Made by a program: the position numbers and the translations under genes
The notes under the pieces: model-generated
Told to the model about the DNA's origin: nothing
The model's input: only the letters and a program-made list of their open reading frames with translations
Database searches by the model: none
Shown: piece after piece, positions 1 through 7,525 of the stretch
Layout of the letters: each line of letters starts with the position of its first letter
Position numbering within the stretch: the stretch's first letter is position 1
NCBI RefSeq assembly: GCF_018139625.1
Contig: NZ_JAGSOH010000080.1
Span: 1-33,875 of the forward strand
DNA length: 33,875 nucleotides
Reading direction: 5' to 3'
From: Actinospica acidithermotolerans
GTDB taxonomy: Bacteria > Actinomycetota > Actinomycetes > Streptomycetales > Catenulisporaceae

Positions 1-49
1 GGGTGAGGCCGTGCGTGGGGCGGGCGCCGTTGCCCGTGGTGCGCATCAT
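1..49 (-). CDS. Start of an unidentified gene, cut by the window edge
   Basis: An ATG at 49-47 is preceded by a GGAG Shine-Dalgarno at 60-57 with 7 bases of spacing, only 13 bases after the esterase stop. The visible peptide is MMRTTGNGARPTHGLT and the frame stays open to position 1. This is too short to identify. Because the operon upstream carries an ABC ATPase and a binding-protein-like gene but no permease, a membrane permease is a reasonable guess; that is inference only. Confidence 0.5.
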   Translation of the reverse strand, partial: MMRTTGNGARPTHGLT

Positions 50-62
50 GCTGATTCTCCGT

Positions 63-1649
63 TCACCAGGGTTGTTGAGCTGCGAAAAAGCGCTTCCAGA
101 ACTCCAGCCGCGCGGGCGCGGCCAGCGGGACGGGCTGGAAATCGCCGCCGAGCTCCATGACCGAGGGGCGGTCGGGGCGGAAGGCGGGCCAGTGGGGAAG
201 GCCGGGGCCGTTGGGGTCGCCGGTGGCGATGTAGTTGGCCCAGTAGCCGGTCATGCGTTCGGAGACGGCGCGGTCCTCGTCGCTCCACGCGGCGAGGGCC
301 GGGTCGAGGTTGCCGAACACGTAGTCGATCTCCGAGCTGTGCGACGCGCGGCGCGGATCGGGGCCGTGGATCGGCGAGCGGTGCGTCCAGAAGTACGTGA
401 ACACGGGGCTTTCGGCGTGCCGGGACCAGTCCGTCGCCCACAGGAACGTCGAGATCCGGGCGTTGTCGCGTACGGCGGCGTTGCTCGAATGGGCGGCCTC
501 GTCGTCGGTCGCGGCCGGGTAGAGCCGCAGGAACTCGTCGGCCAGGGCGCCGAACTTGCGCTCCGCGGCGGCGCGGAAAGAGTCGAGCGTGACGTGGACC
601 GGCGGCATGCCCGGTCGCCGCGCCCTGCTGCTGGCCGCCCGGTAGGCCGCGAACGCGTTCTCCGGCACCGCGCCGCTCTCGTCGCGGTTGTTGCCAGCGA
701 GGTAGCCGACGTCATTCTGCAGACCATTGATATATGTCTGGTCATATCCCTGCGGGATCACGTATCCGTCGACGACGGGCCGGAACAGCGGCGGTTTCGC
801 GTCGCTGCCGGTCTCGACCTCGGTGTCGACGGCGTCTCCGTCAATGAGGCTCTGCCAGGGCAGCGCACGCAGCTGGGCCAGCGAGCGCGCCTTGCGCTGC
901 TCCGCGTAGCGCGCACCGTGCGACTCGGCGTCGGCGCGCGTGCGGTACGAGGTGGACAGGTAGCGGAGTTCGAGGTCCCGCGAGTACCGGGCGTGGCTCT
1001 CGGCGATGGCCCGCTGGAACAGGCCCTTGGCGAGCGGCGACATCGCGAGGAAGTTCACCGAGCCCGCGCCCGCGGACTGGCCGGCGATCGTCACGCGTCC
1101 GGGGTCTCCCCCGAAGCCCGCGATGTTGCGCTGCACCCATTCGAGTGCCGCGATCTGGTCGAGCAGGCCGTAGTTGCCGGAGGCACGCTGCGGGGATTCC
1201 GCGCTCAACTCCTCCGTGGCGAGGAAGCCGAGTGCGCCGAGCCGATAGTTGAACGTGACCACGACCAGGCCCTTGCGCGCCAGGTTCACGCCGTCGTACC
1301 GGGGATTCGCCCCGGTGCCGACGCGGAACCCGCCGCCGTAGATCCAGACGAGGACAGGGCGCCTCTCGTCGGCGTGCTGCGCCCCGGTCCAGACGTTGAG
1401 GCTGAGGCAGTCCTCGCGCATCGGCAGGTCGACGCCCGCGATCTCGGGATTCGGCGCCTGCGGGCAGATCGGGCCGAAGCGGTGCGCGCGGCGCACCCCG
1501 GACCAGCGTTCGGGCGGTTGCGGCGGACGCCAGCGCAGTTCGCCGACCGGCGGTTGCGCGTAGGGGATGCCGCGGAAGACGGTGATCGAGCGGTCCCGGG
1601 CGGGTATGCCCTCGACCGGTCCCGACGCGGTTTCCACCGTGGTGAGCAT
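63..1649 (-). CDS. Type-B carboxylesterase (alpha/beta hydrolase)
   Basis: A 528-residue protein of the carboxylesterase/cholinesterase family, which hydrolyses carboxylic esters with a Ser-Glu-His triad. Visible marks are the N-terminal FRGIPYAQPP block (about 25-34), the EDCLSLNVW segment (79-87), the oxyanion-hole YGGGF (104-108) and the nucleophile elbow GQSAGAG with Ser192. A candidate catalytic Glu is in GNNRDESG and the His in the SHSSEIDYVF region. Length is normal for the bacterial family. No signal peptide is seen, so it is probably cytoplasmic. The ATG follows GAGGAG. It lies 69 bases after the GntR gene, behind a hairpin, and just before another gene start, so it may act on the compound imported by the upstream ABC system. 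Substrate unknown. Confidence 0.9.
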   Translation of the reverse strand: MLTTVETASGPVEGIPARDRSITVFRGIPYAQPPVGELRWRPPQPPERWSGVRRAHRFGPICPQAPNPEIAGVDLPMREDCLSLNVWTGAQHADERRPVLVWIYGGGFRVGTGANPRYDGVNLARKGLVVVTFNYRLGALGFLATEELSAESPQRASGNYGLLDQIAALEWVQRNIAGFGGDPGRVTIAGQSAGAGSVNFLAMSPLAKGLFQRAIAESHARYSRDLELRYLSTSYRTRADAESHGARYAEQRKARSLAQLRALPWQSLIDGDAVDTEVETGSDAKPPLFRPVVDGYVIPQGYDQTYINGLQNDVGYLAGNNRDESGAVPENAFAAYRAASSRARRPGMPPVHVTLDSFRAAAERKFGALADEFLRLYPAATDDEAAHSSNAAVRDNARISTFLWATDWSRHAESPVFTYFWTHRSPIHGPDPRRASHSSEIDYVFGNLDPALAAWSDEDRAVSERMTGYWANYIATGDPNGPGLPHWPAFRPDRPSVMELGGDFQPVPLAAPARLEFWKRFFAAQQPW

Positions 1650-1695
1650 GGTGAACGTACTCCTCGATCAGGGGTCGTGAGAGTCCTCGCGGCTC

Positions 1696-1719
1696 ACGGC
1701 CCCGGTTTCGAGGGGCCGT
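1696..1719 (-). terminator. Hairpin between GntR regulator and esterase
   Basis: A perfect 8-bp inverted repeat (ACGGCCCC / GGGGCCGT) with an 8-base loop begins at the last base of the GntR stop codon. There is no clear U-tract, so it could be a weak terminator or an attenuator that lowers esterase expression relative to the upstream genes. Confidence 0.4.
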
Positions 1720-2405
1720 CAGTGCGGGTCGTCGTCCGTGCGCAGGACGAGTGCGCCGCGGGCCGATGCGACGTGGTGCCGCATGGCCGCGACCGCCGCG
1801 TCCGGATTGCGGGTGATGATCGCGAACAGGACCGCCTGATGCTCCTCGTACGATCCGGGGCGCGGATGCAGTGCATGCACATTCCGGTACTGGCGCATCA
1901 CGAGCGGGTAGTGCAGGGTGTCGAACACCCGGGTCAGGGCCTTCTGGTGCGCGGCGAGCTTCACCTGCTGGTGGAAGGACCGATTGCCGGCGGAGTAGCC
2001 GTCCTGGTCGCCGCGCGCCCTGCAGTCCTCCATCTCGGCGAGCGTCCGGCGCAGTCCTTCGATCTCCTCGTCGGTCGCACGCTCCGCGGCCTTGCCGGCG
2101 AGCGCGGACTCCAGCGTCGCCCGGGCCTCGAGGATGTCCGCCGCCTCCTCGACGGAGAAGCTGCGGGTGCGTACGCCGCGGTTGACCTCGCCGGTGACGT
2201 AGCCTTCCTGCGTCAGCCTGCCGAGCACCGTGCGCATCGTCGCCCGCGAGACGGTGAACATCCTGGTCAGGTCGGCCTCGGTGAGCCGGGTGCCGGGCGC
2301 GATGCTGCCGGAGAGCAGCAGCGAGCGCAGTCCCTCGTACGCCTGCTCGACCCGGGTCGAGACGGCGGCCGCGTCCAGGAGGTCCTCGTGGCCGTAGCCC
2401 GCCAT
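1719..2405 (-). CDS. GntR-family transcriptional regulator, FadR (FCD) type
   Basis: A 228-residue protein with an N-terminal winged helix (about 16-75; PGTRLTEADLTRMFTVSRATMRTVLGRL) and a C-terminal all-helical FCD ligand domain (about 85-220) containing the RATLE, FHQQV and MRHHV elements usual for metal-assisted acid binding. Such proteins usually repress neighbouring catabolic genes until a carboxylate effector binds. The ATG has GGGGAG upstream. It sits inside a minus-strand operon between DUF3500 and the esterase. A matching operator consensus (TTGT-N3-ACAA) lies at 5428-5438, ahead of the first gene, so autoregulation of the whole operon is likely by inference. Confidence 0.9.
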   Translation of the reverse strand: MAGYGHEDLLDAAAVSTRVEQAYEGLRSLLLSGSIAPGTRLTEADLTRMFTVSRATMRTVLGRLTQEGYVTGEVNRGVRTRSFSVEEAADILEARATLESALAGKAAERATDEEIEGLRRTLAEMEDCRARGDQDGYSAGNRSFHQQVKLAAHQKALTRVFDTLHYPLVMRQYRNVHALHPRPGSYEEHQAVLFAIITRNPDAAVAAMRHHVASARGALVLRTDDDPH

Positions 2406-2431
2406 GCGCGCTCCCCTTCATGGAGTTGATC

Positions 2432-2449
2432 ACCGCGGCGTTCCGCGGT
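2432..2449 (-). terminator. Small GC-rich hairpin upstream of the GntR gene
   Basis: Perfect 7-bp inverted repeat (ACCGCGG / CCGCGGT) with a 4-base centre in the 95-base gap between the DUF3500 stop and the GntR start. No U-tract. It may attenuate read-through or be a protein-binding site. Confidence 0.3.
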
Positions 2450-2500
2450 TAGAAAGGGAGGCTGCCTCCCGGGTGGCCGTTCGCGCAAGCCGCATCCGGC

Positions 2501-3664
2501 TCAGCCTCCCCGGTGGTACAGCTCGTGGTGCCGGCGCAGCAGGTCGACGCCGTAGTCGTTGCCGTTCGGGGTGCGCACGACGGTGTGGATGTGCAGCGGC
2601 AGCGGCTCCTCGTTGTCGAACATGACGCCGTGCTGATGCTCGAACTCGATGAGGATCACCGGGCTGTGCACGCGGTAGTAGAAGACATGCTCCGGATCGC
2701 CGATCCACGAGAAGTAGGTCTCGTCGGCGTGCGCCAGAACCTCGTCCCTGCGCACCCTGGCGTGACCGGGCGCCGCGCGGTCGATGTAGAGGCCGAGCAG
2801 CTGGTCGGATATCGCGCGCTGGGTCTCGGTCAGTTCGCCGAAGGGCAAGCCGGCGAATTCGAGCTCGAAATTGTCGCGGAACTGCCCGGCGAACAGGTCT
2901 CGCGGCATCGTGTCGGCGATCACGGCGAGCTTGCGCTGATCGTCGCCGAGACTGGCGAACAGGTCGCGGCCCACGGACTCCTCGCTGCGGAACGAGACCG
3001 TCCCCCGATATCTCCCCGACTCGGCGATCACCGGCTCGGCGCCGAGGAAGGTCGGGGTGAGCACCATCTGGCCGCCGATGAACGCGCAGTTCACGCACAC
3101 GTGGTGGCCGTCGAGCTGCCAGCCCCACGGACCGTCGGATTCCGGCGTGCCGTAGATGCTGAACCAGTACATCCACTCGTTGAGCTGATCGGTCTCGCCG
3201 CGGATCTCGCCGATCGTGAGGTTCAAGCGCATCAGGTCGACGATCTGCCGGTAGCCCGCGTCGCTGAGGCTGCCGCGGATCACGGCGAGGGCACGGTGGC
3301 GTGCGGTGTCGTCGAGGTCTTCGAGGCACAGGCCATGACGCAGGAAGTAGCGCGCGCCGTTCGCCCACTGCCGCCGGGTGACGTCGTCCATCGGGAATCG
3401 TCCCTGCTCGCGCCGGTCGGGCGAAAGCGCGGCGAGATAGTCGCGGGCCGCCTGGCGGGTGCCGCTGGAATCGATGCCAGTCTCGCGCAAGGGGAACAGA
3501 CCGGGCCGCACCCCGGCCGCACCGGCGATGCCGCGGAAGGGCTCGGCGGCCGCCTTGGCCCGCCACGCGATCTTCCTCGCGAGCTCCGGCGTGATCACCT
3601 CGGGCCGGCGCGCGTAATCGCCGACGCGAGGCCGAATGCCGGGCATCTGCCACTCGACGCTCAC
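2501..3664 (-). CDS. DUF3500 family protein
   Basis: A 387-residue protein. The GTG start overlaps the upstream TGA as GTGA, so translation is probably coupled. The central block SDGPWGWQLDGHHVCVN is the hallmark of DUF3500, a family with no assigned reaction as far as I know. Several His-rich or acidic patches are visible: DGHH, IEFEHQHG, HIHT and RRHHELYH, the last near the C-terminus. These could be metal ligands; that is inference. No signal peptide is seen, although some family members are exported. Tight coupling to an ABC binding-type protein suggests it handles the imported compound. Family assignment is good, function unknown. Confidence 0.85.
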   Translation of the reverse strand: MSVEWQMPGIRPRVGDYARRPEVITPELARKIAWRAKAAAEPFRGIAGAAGVRPGLFPLRETGIDSSGTRQAARDYLAALSPDRREQGRFPMDDVTRRQWANGARYFLRHGLCLEDLDDTARHRALAVIRGSLSDAGYRQIVDLMRLNLTIGEIRGETDQLNEWMYWFSIYGTPESDGPWGWQLDGHHVCVNCAFIGGQMVLTPTFLGAEPVIAESGRYRGTVSFRSEESVGRDLFASLGDDQRKLAVIADTMPRDLFAGQFRDNFELEFAGLPFGELTETQRAISDQLLGLYIDRAAPGHARVRRDEVLAHADETYFSWIGDPEHVFYYRVHSPVILIEFEHQHGVMFDNEEPLPLHIHTVVRTPNGNDYGVDLLRRHHELYHRGG

Positions 3665-4497
3665 GCCGCCTCCCCGAAGATCGCTGCGGCCTTCTCGATC
3701 TCGCGCACGTCCGGCGGCGTGCGGACGAGTTCCTGTTCCAGCGAGTACCTGCCGGCGATCTCCAGGCAGGCGGCGAACGAATCCGTCCATCCGGCGTCCG
3801 GCAGCGCCGCCTTCAGCGCGTGGTAGAGCTCGATGACCGAGTCCGCATCCTGGCGCAGCACGTCGTCGCGGACGACGAGCGTGTGGTTGATCGGCGTGGT
3901 CCCGTGCCGTTCGACCCAGGCGCGTCCCGCGGCCTCGGCGTCCTCCACGAGCGGTACGAGCCCCTGGCCCTGGCCGCCGATCGCGCGCGGGCCGAGAACC
4001 GCCGCGTCCACCTGCCCGCCGCGCAGCAGCTCCGCCACGTTCGCGGCCGTGGACCGCCCGACGTTGCCGGGCTCGCGGTAGGAGGCGACGTGCGGCTCCT
4101 CCGTCGTCACCCAGGTGACCTGCGACGAGTCGACACCGTAGTCCTCGCGAAGGATGCCGCGCACCCACATGCCGGTCGTCTGGCTGTACGAGCGGACCCC
4201 GACGCGCCGCCCGGCGAGGTCGCCCGGCGCGAGCGGTGGAGCATCGGGCGATCGCGTCAACGACCGATGGTGCGTGCCGCCGATCATCACGACCGGGATC
4301 AGCGTGATCGGCACGCCGACCTCCCGCGCCTGGAGAAAGGTGGCCAGCGCCATCTCGCAGACATCGAACTCAAGGTTGCGCACCATCCGCGCGAAGGCCG
4401 AATACAGCGGCGTGACCTGCGGAAATCGCCACTCGGCACGCTGCTTGAGCGCGGCGGTGTGCGGATAGTCGCCGAGCAGGACGTTGAGCTTCGTCAT
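3661..4497 (-). CDS. NMT1/THI5-like ligand-binding protein resembling 4,5-dihydroxyphthalate decarboxylase
   Basis: About 278 residues. The start LNVLLGDYPHTAALK resembles the 4,5-dihydroxyphthalate decarboxylase group, which shares the periplasmic-binding-protein fold with NitT/TauT substrate-binding proteins. No signal peptide or lipobox is seen, so either it acts in the cytoplasm as an enzyme or is exported another way. The ATG at 4497 follows GAGGAAGTGTG; an adjacent GTG at 4500 is an alternative. It starts 34 bases after the ABC ATPase and overlaps the DUF3500 start by four bases. Whether it is an enzyme or a solute receptor cannot be decided from the sequence. Confidence 0.75.
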   Translation of the reverse strand: MTKLNVLLGDYPHTAALKQRAEWRFPQVTPLYSAFARMVRNLEFDVCEMALATFLQAREVGVPITLIPVVMIGGTHHRSLTRSPDAPPLAPGDLAGRRVGVRSYSQTTGMWVRGILREDYGVDSSQVTWVTTEEPHVASYREPGNVGRSTAANVAELLRGGQVDAAVLGPRAIGGQGQGLVPLVEDAEAAGRAWVERHGTTPINHTLVVRDDVLRQDADSVIELYHALKAALPDAGWTDSFAACLEIAGRYSLEQELVRTPPDVREIEKAAAIFGEAA

Positions 4498-4531
4498 CAC
4501 ACTTCCTCGCCTATCAGGCTTTTTCTTCGGT

Positions 4532-5392
4532 CTACGCGGCGGCGGCTTCGGCGGCCGGGACGTCCAGTTCGGACTTGAACAGGCTCCACAGGTCGTTGTA
4601 GATCTCCGCGAAATCGCTCGACTCGACGAGCGAGCCGATGTCGCGCGGCCGCTCGAAGGGCACCGGCAGCACGCGCCGGACCGTGCCGGGGCCGGCCGAC
4701 ATCACCACGACCTCGTCGGCGAGGTAGATCGCCTCGTTCAGGTCGTGCGTGACGAACACGAGCGTGCCGCGCTGCTCCGCCCAGATGTCGAGCAGGTCCT
4801 GCTGCAGCCTGAGCCGCGTGATCGCGTCGAGCGGCCCGAACGGCTCGTCCATCAGCACGATGGAGGGTTCATAGATCAGGGCCCTGGCGATGGAGCAGCG
4901 CTTCTGCATCCCGCCCGAGAGCTCGCGCGGATAGTGGTCCTCGAACCCGGTCAGGCCCACGAGCGCGATCCACCGGGCGATCCGCTCCTCGCGCTCGCTC
5001 TTCGGCACCTTGCGGAACTTCAGCGCCAGCCCGATGTTCGCCTTCACCGACAGCCACGGCAGCAGGTTCGCGTGCTGGGTCACGTACGCCGCCTCGGAGT
5101 TCACGCCCCCGATCGGCGCCCCGTTGAAGGCCACGTCGCCCTCGCTCGGCTTGAGCAGCCCGGCGGCGAGGTTCAGCAGCGTGCTCTTCCCGCAGCCGCT
5201 GGGCCCGATGACGGCGACGAACCTGCCGCGCCCGACGCTGAAGGACACATCCTGCACGGCGGGCCGCTCGACCCCCGCGAACCGCAGGGTCACGCGCTCG
5301 AAGCGAAGGGCGTCGGCGGGTTCGGGGGTCGCGGCGGGTTCGGCTGTCGCTGCGGCGGCGGCCGGTTCGGGGGCTTGCTGGGCGGTCGACAT
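4532..5392 (-). CDS. ABC transporter ATP-binding protein, NitT/TauT (SsuB/TauB) type
   Basis: A 286-residue ATPase subunit. An Ala/Pro-rich N-terminal tail (about 1-28) precedes the nucleotide-binding domain. Walker A is GPSGCGKST (63-71), the signature is LSGGM (158-162) and Walker B is IVLMDEP (178-184), followed by the FGPLDA D-loop and a switch-region His in VTHDLNEA. It resembles subunits importing nitrate, sulfonates, taurine or aromatic acids. The ATG at 5392 has GGAG well placed; an upstream in-frame ATG at 5434 lacks an equally good site and would run into the operator. It is first gene of the minus-strand operon. No permease gene lies between it and the window edge. Confidence 0.9.
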   Translation of the reverse strand: MSTAQQAPEPAAAAATAEPAATPEPADALRFERVTLRFAGVERPAVQDVSFSVGRGRFVAVIGPSGCGKSTLLNLAAGLLKPSEGDVAFNGAPIGGVNSEAAYVTQHANLLPWLSVKANIGLALKFRKVPKSEREERIARWIALVGLTGFEDHYPRELSGGMQKRCSIARALIYEPSIVLMDEPFGPLDAITRLRLQQDLLDIWAEQRGTLVFVTHDLNEAIYLADEVVVMSAGPGTVRRVLPVPFERPRDIGSLVESSDFAEIYNDLWSLFKSELDVPAAEAAAA

Positions 5393-5427
5393 CGTCGTCT
5401 CCTGACAGCTGGTCATCAACTGACTGA

Positions 5428-5438
5428 TTGTCATACAA
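5428..5438. promoter_or_regulatory. Candidate FadR/GntR operator
   Basis: TTGTCATACAA is a perfect TTGT-N3-ACAA inverted repeat matching the FadR-subfamily consensus TNGTNNNACNA. It lies 36 bases upstream of the ABC ATPase start, near a possible -10 (TATGAC on the minus strand), so bound regulator would block initiation. The FCD-type regulator at 1719-2405 is the obvious binder (inference). Confidence 0.55.
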
Positions 5439-5587
5439 GCTGTGGAGTGAACCTAACACTGCCTCCGCAACCGGACAAGGCTGCTCCGCAAAAACCTCAG
5501 CTCCGCGCGCTGCCCGCCCGAACCGGCGCGCCGAGATTGTCCGACGATCTGCGAGGATGGCGCGAACAGCCCATGGCTGCAGAATCG

Positions 5588-5602
5588 GAAACCTTAGGTT
5601 TC
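5588..5602. promoter_or_regulatory. 15-bp palindrome downstream of MarR gene
   Basis: GAAACCT-T-AGGTTTC is a perfect 7+1+7 inverted repeat, 11 bases past the MarR stop and about 150 bases before the ABC operon promoter region. It could be a short terminator stem or an upstream operator; nothing else distinguishes the two. Confidence 0.3.
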
Positions 5603-5613
5603 ACCGCGGCGCC

Positions 5614-6123
5614 TCACGACGCGTCGGGCACCTCGAAGGCGATCTCGTCGTCCGCGTGGGCCACGAAATCGTCGACCATGCGGCGGAAGAGCACGGCGAG
5701 GGTCCCGATGTCCTCGGCCGGCCAGTCCGCCAGTGCCTGCTGCATGCCGAGGCAGCCGACGACGCGGATCCGCTCCACGGCGGCACGGCCGCGCGGGGTG
5801 AGCTCGACCAGCTGGGCCCGGCCGTCGTCCGGGTCGGGAACGCGGGTGACGTAGCCGGTGCGTTCGAGCTGCTGGACCTGGCGGGTGATGTGCGACGCCT
5901 CGACGGCGAGCCGGTTGGCCAGCTCGCCAGAGCGCACCGGTTCGTGCTCGGACAGACTGCGCAGCAGGGCCGCGGCCGAGCGATCGAGGTCGAGCCCGGC
6001 CACGGCCATCATCCGCTCGTGCTGGCGGGCGCGGCTCGCCAGGTACGCGATCTCCTTCAGCGCCGCCTCGATGCCGGCGACCTCGGCTGAGACTCCCGCG
6101 ACCGGGCCTGCTGCGGCATCCAC
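5614..6123 (-). CDS. MarR-family transcriptional regulator
   Basis: About 169 residues from a GTG at 6123 preceded by GGGAGG with 7 bases of spacing. A TTG at 6198 is in frame but lies inside the operator repeat, so is unlikely. The winged helix spans roughly 50-115 of this version (RSGELANRLAVEASHITRQV, then the wing VPDPDDGRAQLVELTPRG). MarR dimers usually repress the divergent gene until a phenolic or similar ligand or oxidant is sensed. It is divergent from the isochorismatase-like gene across two identical 18-bp operator copies, which supports local repression and autoregulation. Confidence 0.88.
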   Translation of the reverse strand: MDAAAGPVAGVSAEVAGIEAALKEIAYLASRARQHERMMAVAGLDLDRSAAALLRSLSEHEPVRSGELANRLAVEASHITRQVQQLERTGYVTRVPDPDDGRAQLVELTPRGRAAVERIRVVGCLGMQQALADWPAEDIGTLAVLFRRMVDDFVAHADDEIAFEVPDAS

Positions 6124-6180
6124 GACGTGGCCTCCCTGACCTGACCGAACCTGCGACCACGCCCCATCCTCCCCGGAATG

Positions 6181-6229
6181 CTTGCCTAACTCAAGCAAGC
6201 CTTTTGCTACACTTGCCTAACTCAAGCAA
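6181..6229. promoter_or_regulatory. Two direct copies of a MarR-type operator
   Basis: The 18-mer CTTGCCTAACTCAAGCAA occurs at 6181-6198 and again at 6212-6229. Each copy is itself a partial inverted repeat (CTTGC...GCAAG in the first). The 31-base spacing is about three helical turns, so two dimers would sit on the same DNA face. They lie between the divergent MarR and hydrolase genes, with TTTTGCTAC between them. Confidence 0.7.
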
Positions 6230-6267
6230 CTTCTCGCGCCGAAGGAAACCCCGAAGGGATCCCGCTC

Positions 6268-6825
6268 ATGCCGCAATCCGTCCTGCTGGTCCTCGACGTG
6301 CAGAGCCTCATCGTCGAGCGGTACGCGGACCCGGACTACCTGTCTCGGCTGGGCCGGGCGATCGACGCCGCCCGGCGGGCCGGCACACCGGTCTGGTACG
6401 CCCAGGTGGGCTTCCGCGCGGGCTTCCCGGAGGTCCACCCGCGCAACAAGATGTTCGGGGCCCTCGCCCGCGCCGCCGAGGACGGCCCTGCGCGTCAGCA
6501 GCCCCCGAACGAGATCCATCCGGCCGTCGCCCCGCACCCGCAGGACATCGTCGTGACCAAGCGGCGGGTGAGCGCGTTCTCCGGCAGCGATCTCGACATG
6601 CTCCTGCGTGCCGCCGGCGTCGACGAACTCGTACTCACCGGCATCGCCACCAGCGGCGTGATCCTCTCCACCCTCCGCCAGGCGGCCGACCTCGACTACG
6701 GGCTTACGGTGCTGTCCGACGCCTGCGCCGACGCCGACCCCGAGGTCCACCGCGTTCTGGTGGAGAAGGTCTTCCCGATGCAGGCCGACGTCGCGACCGT
6801 GGCCGACTGGGCCGCAGGGCTCTGA
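6268..6825 (+). CDS. Isochorismatase-like (cysteine hydrolase fold) protein
   Basis: A 185-residue protein of the isochorismatase/nicotinamidase fold. Asp10 (LVLDVQ) and Lys98 (VVTKRR) fit the conserved Asp and Lys of the active site. The usual T-x-x-C-V-x-x-T segment reads TSGVILST (128-135), so the nucleophilic Cys position holds Val131. Amidase-type chemistry through a Cys thioester is therefore unlikely; isochorismatases proper also work without that Cys. Length is normal for the family. The divergent MarR probably controls it. Substrate unknown. Confidence 0.88.
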   Translation: MPQSVLLVLDVQSLIVERYADPDYLSRLGRAIDAARRAGTPVWYAQVGFRAGFPEVHPRNKMFGALARAAEDGPARQQPPNEIHPAVAPHPQDIVVTKRRVSAFSGSDLDMLLRAAGVDELVLTGIATSGVILSTLRQAADLDYGLTVLSDACADADPEVHRVLVEKVFPMQADVATVADWAAGL

Positions 6826-6863
6826 TCTACCCCCGCGGACGCGCGGTCCCGGCGCGCCCCGGG

Positions 6864-7388
6864 CTAGACGGCAAGCTCCTGCTGCACCGGTCCGTCCGCG
6901 CTCGCGCCGGAATCTCCCGGCTCCGCCCCGGCGGCCTCGTCCGGGCGGGGCCAGGGCACCGCGCCCATCCGCTCGATCCCCGCGTTGAAGCGGCGCAGCA
7001 GCACGGCGAACTGCGCGATGTCAGCCTCCGGCCAATCGGCCATGACCGCGTCCAGCGAGCGGACGTTGAAGCTGCGGTCGTCGTCGAGCTTCTGCTGGCC
7101 CAGCGCCGTGATGCGGAACTTGCGGGCCAGCCCGCCGGCGGGGTCGGCGATGCGCTCCACCAGGCCCGCCTCCATGGCCGCCCTGGTCTGCCGGTTGACG
7201 GTGGAGACGTCGAGGTCGAAGGCCTCGCTGATCTCGCCGATCGACATCGGCCCCTGCAGCCGGATCCGGCTGAGCAGGATGTACGCGCTCTTGTCCATGG
7301 CCCGGCCCGGCACCCGGCCGTGGGAGGCCAGCCCGAAGCGACTGAGCAGCATCTGCTCGAACTCGACCTCTTCCGTGGCCCTGGCCAT
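6864..7388 (-). CDS. MarR-family transcriptional regulator
   Basis: About 174 residues. ATG at 7388 has GAGG at 9 bases; a TTG six bases upstream is an alternative. The winged helix lies at about 48-110 (MSIGEISEAFDLDVSTVNRQTRAAMEAG...), and the C-terminal helix (ADIAQFAVLLRRFNAGIERM) is the dimerisation part. The Ala/Pro/Glu-rich tail after about 150 looks disordered. It ends 38 bases after the hydrolase (convergent) and is divergent from an MFS exporter across two palindromes, the classic layout of a MarR repressor of a drug pump. Confidence 0.88.
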   Translation of the reverse strand: MARATEEVEFEQMLLSRFGLASHGRVPGRAMDKSAYILLSRIRLQGPMSIGEISEAFDLDVSTVNRQTRAAMEAGLVERIADPAGGLARKFRITALGQQKLDDDRSFNVRSLDAVMADWPEADIAQFAVLLRRFNAGIERMGAVPWPRPDEAAGAEPGDSGASADGPVQQELAV

Positions 7389-7452
7389 CTGCAACCGCCT
7401 CTCTCCGCTCCCTCCATTCCACCATCCACGGCACCCCGGCCGCGATTATGGC

Positions 7453-7473
7453 GTCTACATGTCTCATGTAGAC
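7453..7473. promoter_or_regulatory. Perfect 9-3-9 palindrome in MarR/MFS intergenic region
   Basis: Arms GTCTACATG and CATGTAGAC around a TCT centre, lying 65 bases upstream of the MarR start and 53 upstream of the MFS start. Likely operator for the adjacent MarR regulator. The surrounding sequence is unusually AT-rich for this genome, as expected for promoters. Confidence 0.65.
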
Positions 7474-7481
7474 TACACATT

Positions 7482-7498
7482 ATATGCACTGTGCATAT
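7482..7498. promoter_or_regulatory. Perfect 8-1-8 palindrome in MarR/MFS intergenic region
   Basis: ATATGCAC-T-GTGCATAT, centred 27 bases from the previous palindrome and different in sequence from it. It overlaps the probable MFS promoter or 5' leader. It could bind a second regulator rather than the same MarR dimer. Confidence 0.6.
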
Positions 7499-7525
7499 CA
7501 CGTCCTTCGTCGAGGAGCCCTCCCT

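Noticed and set aside
3-2429. Very long plus-strand open frame over the esterase and GntR genes
   Set aside because: It is antisense to two clearly conserved proteins and its translation is Arg/Val/Gly-rich without motifs; long shadow frames are expected at this GC content.
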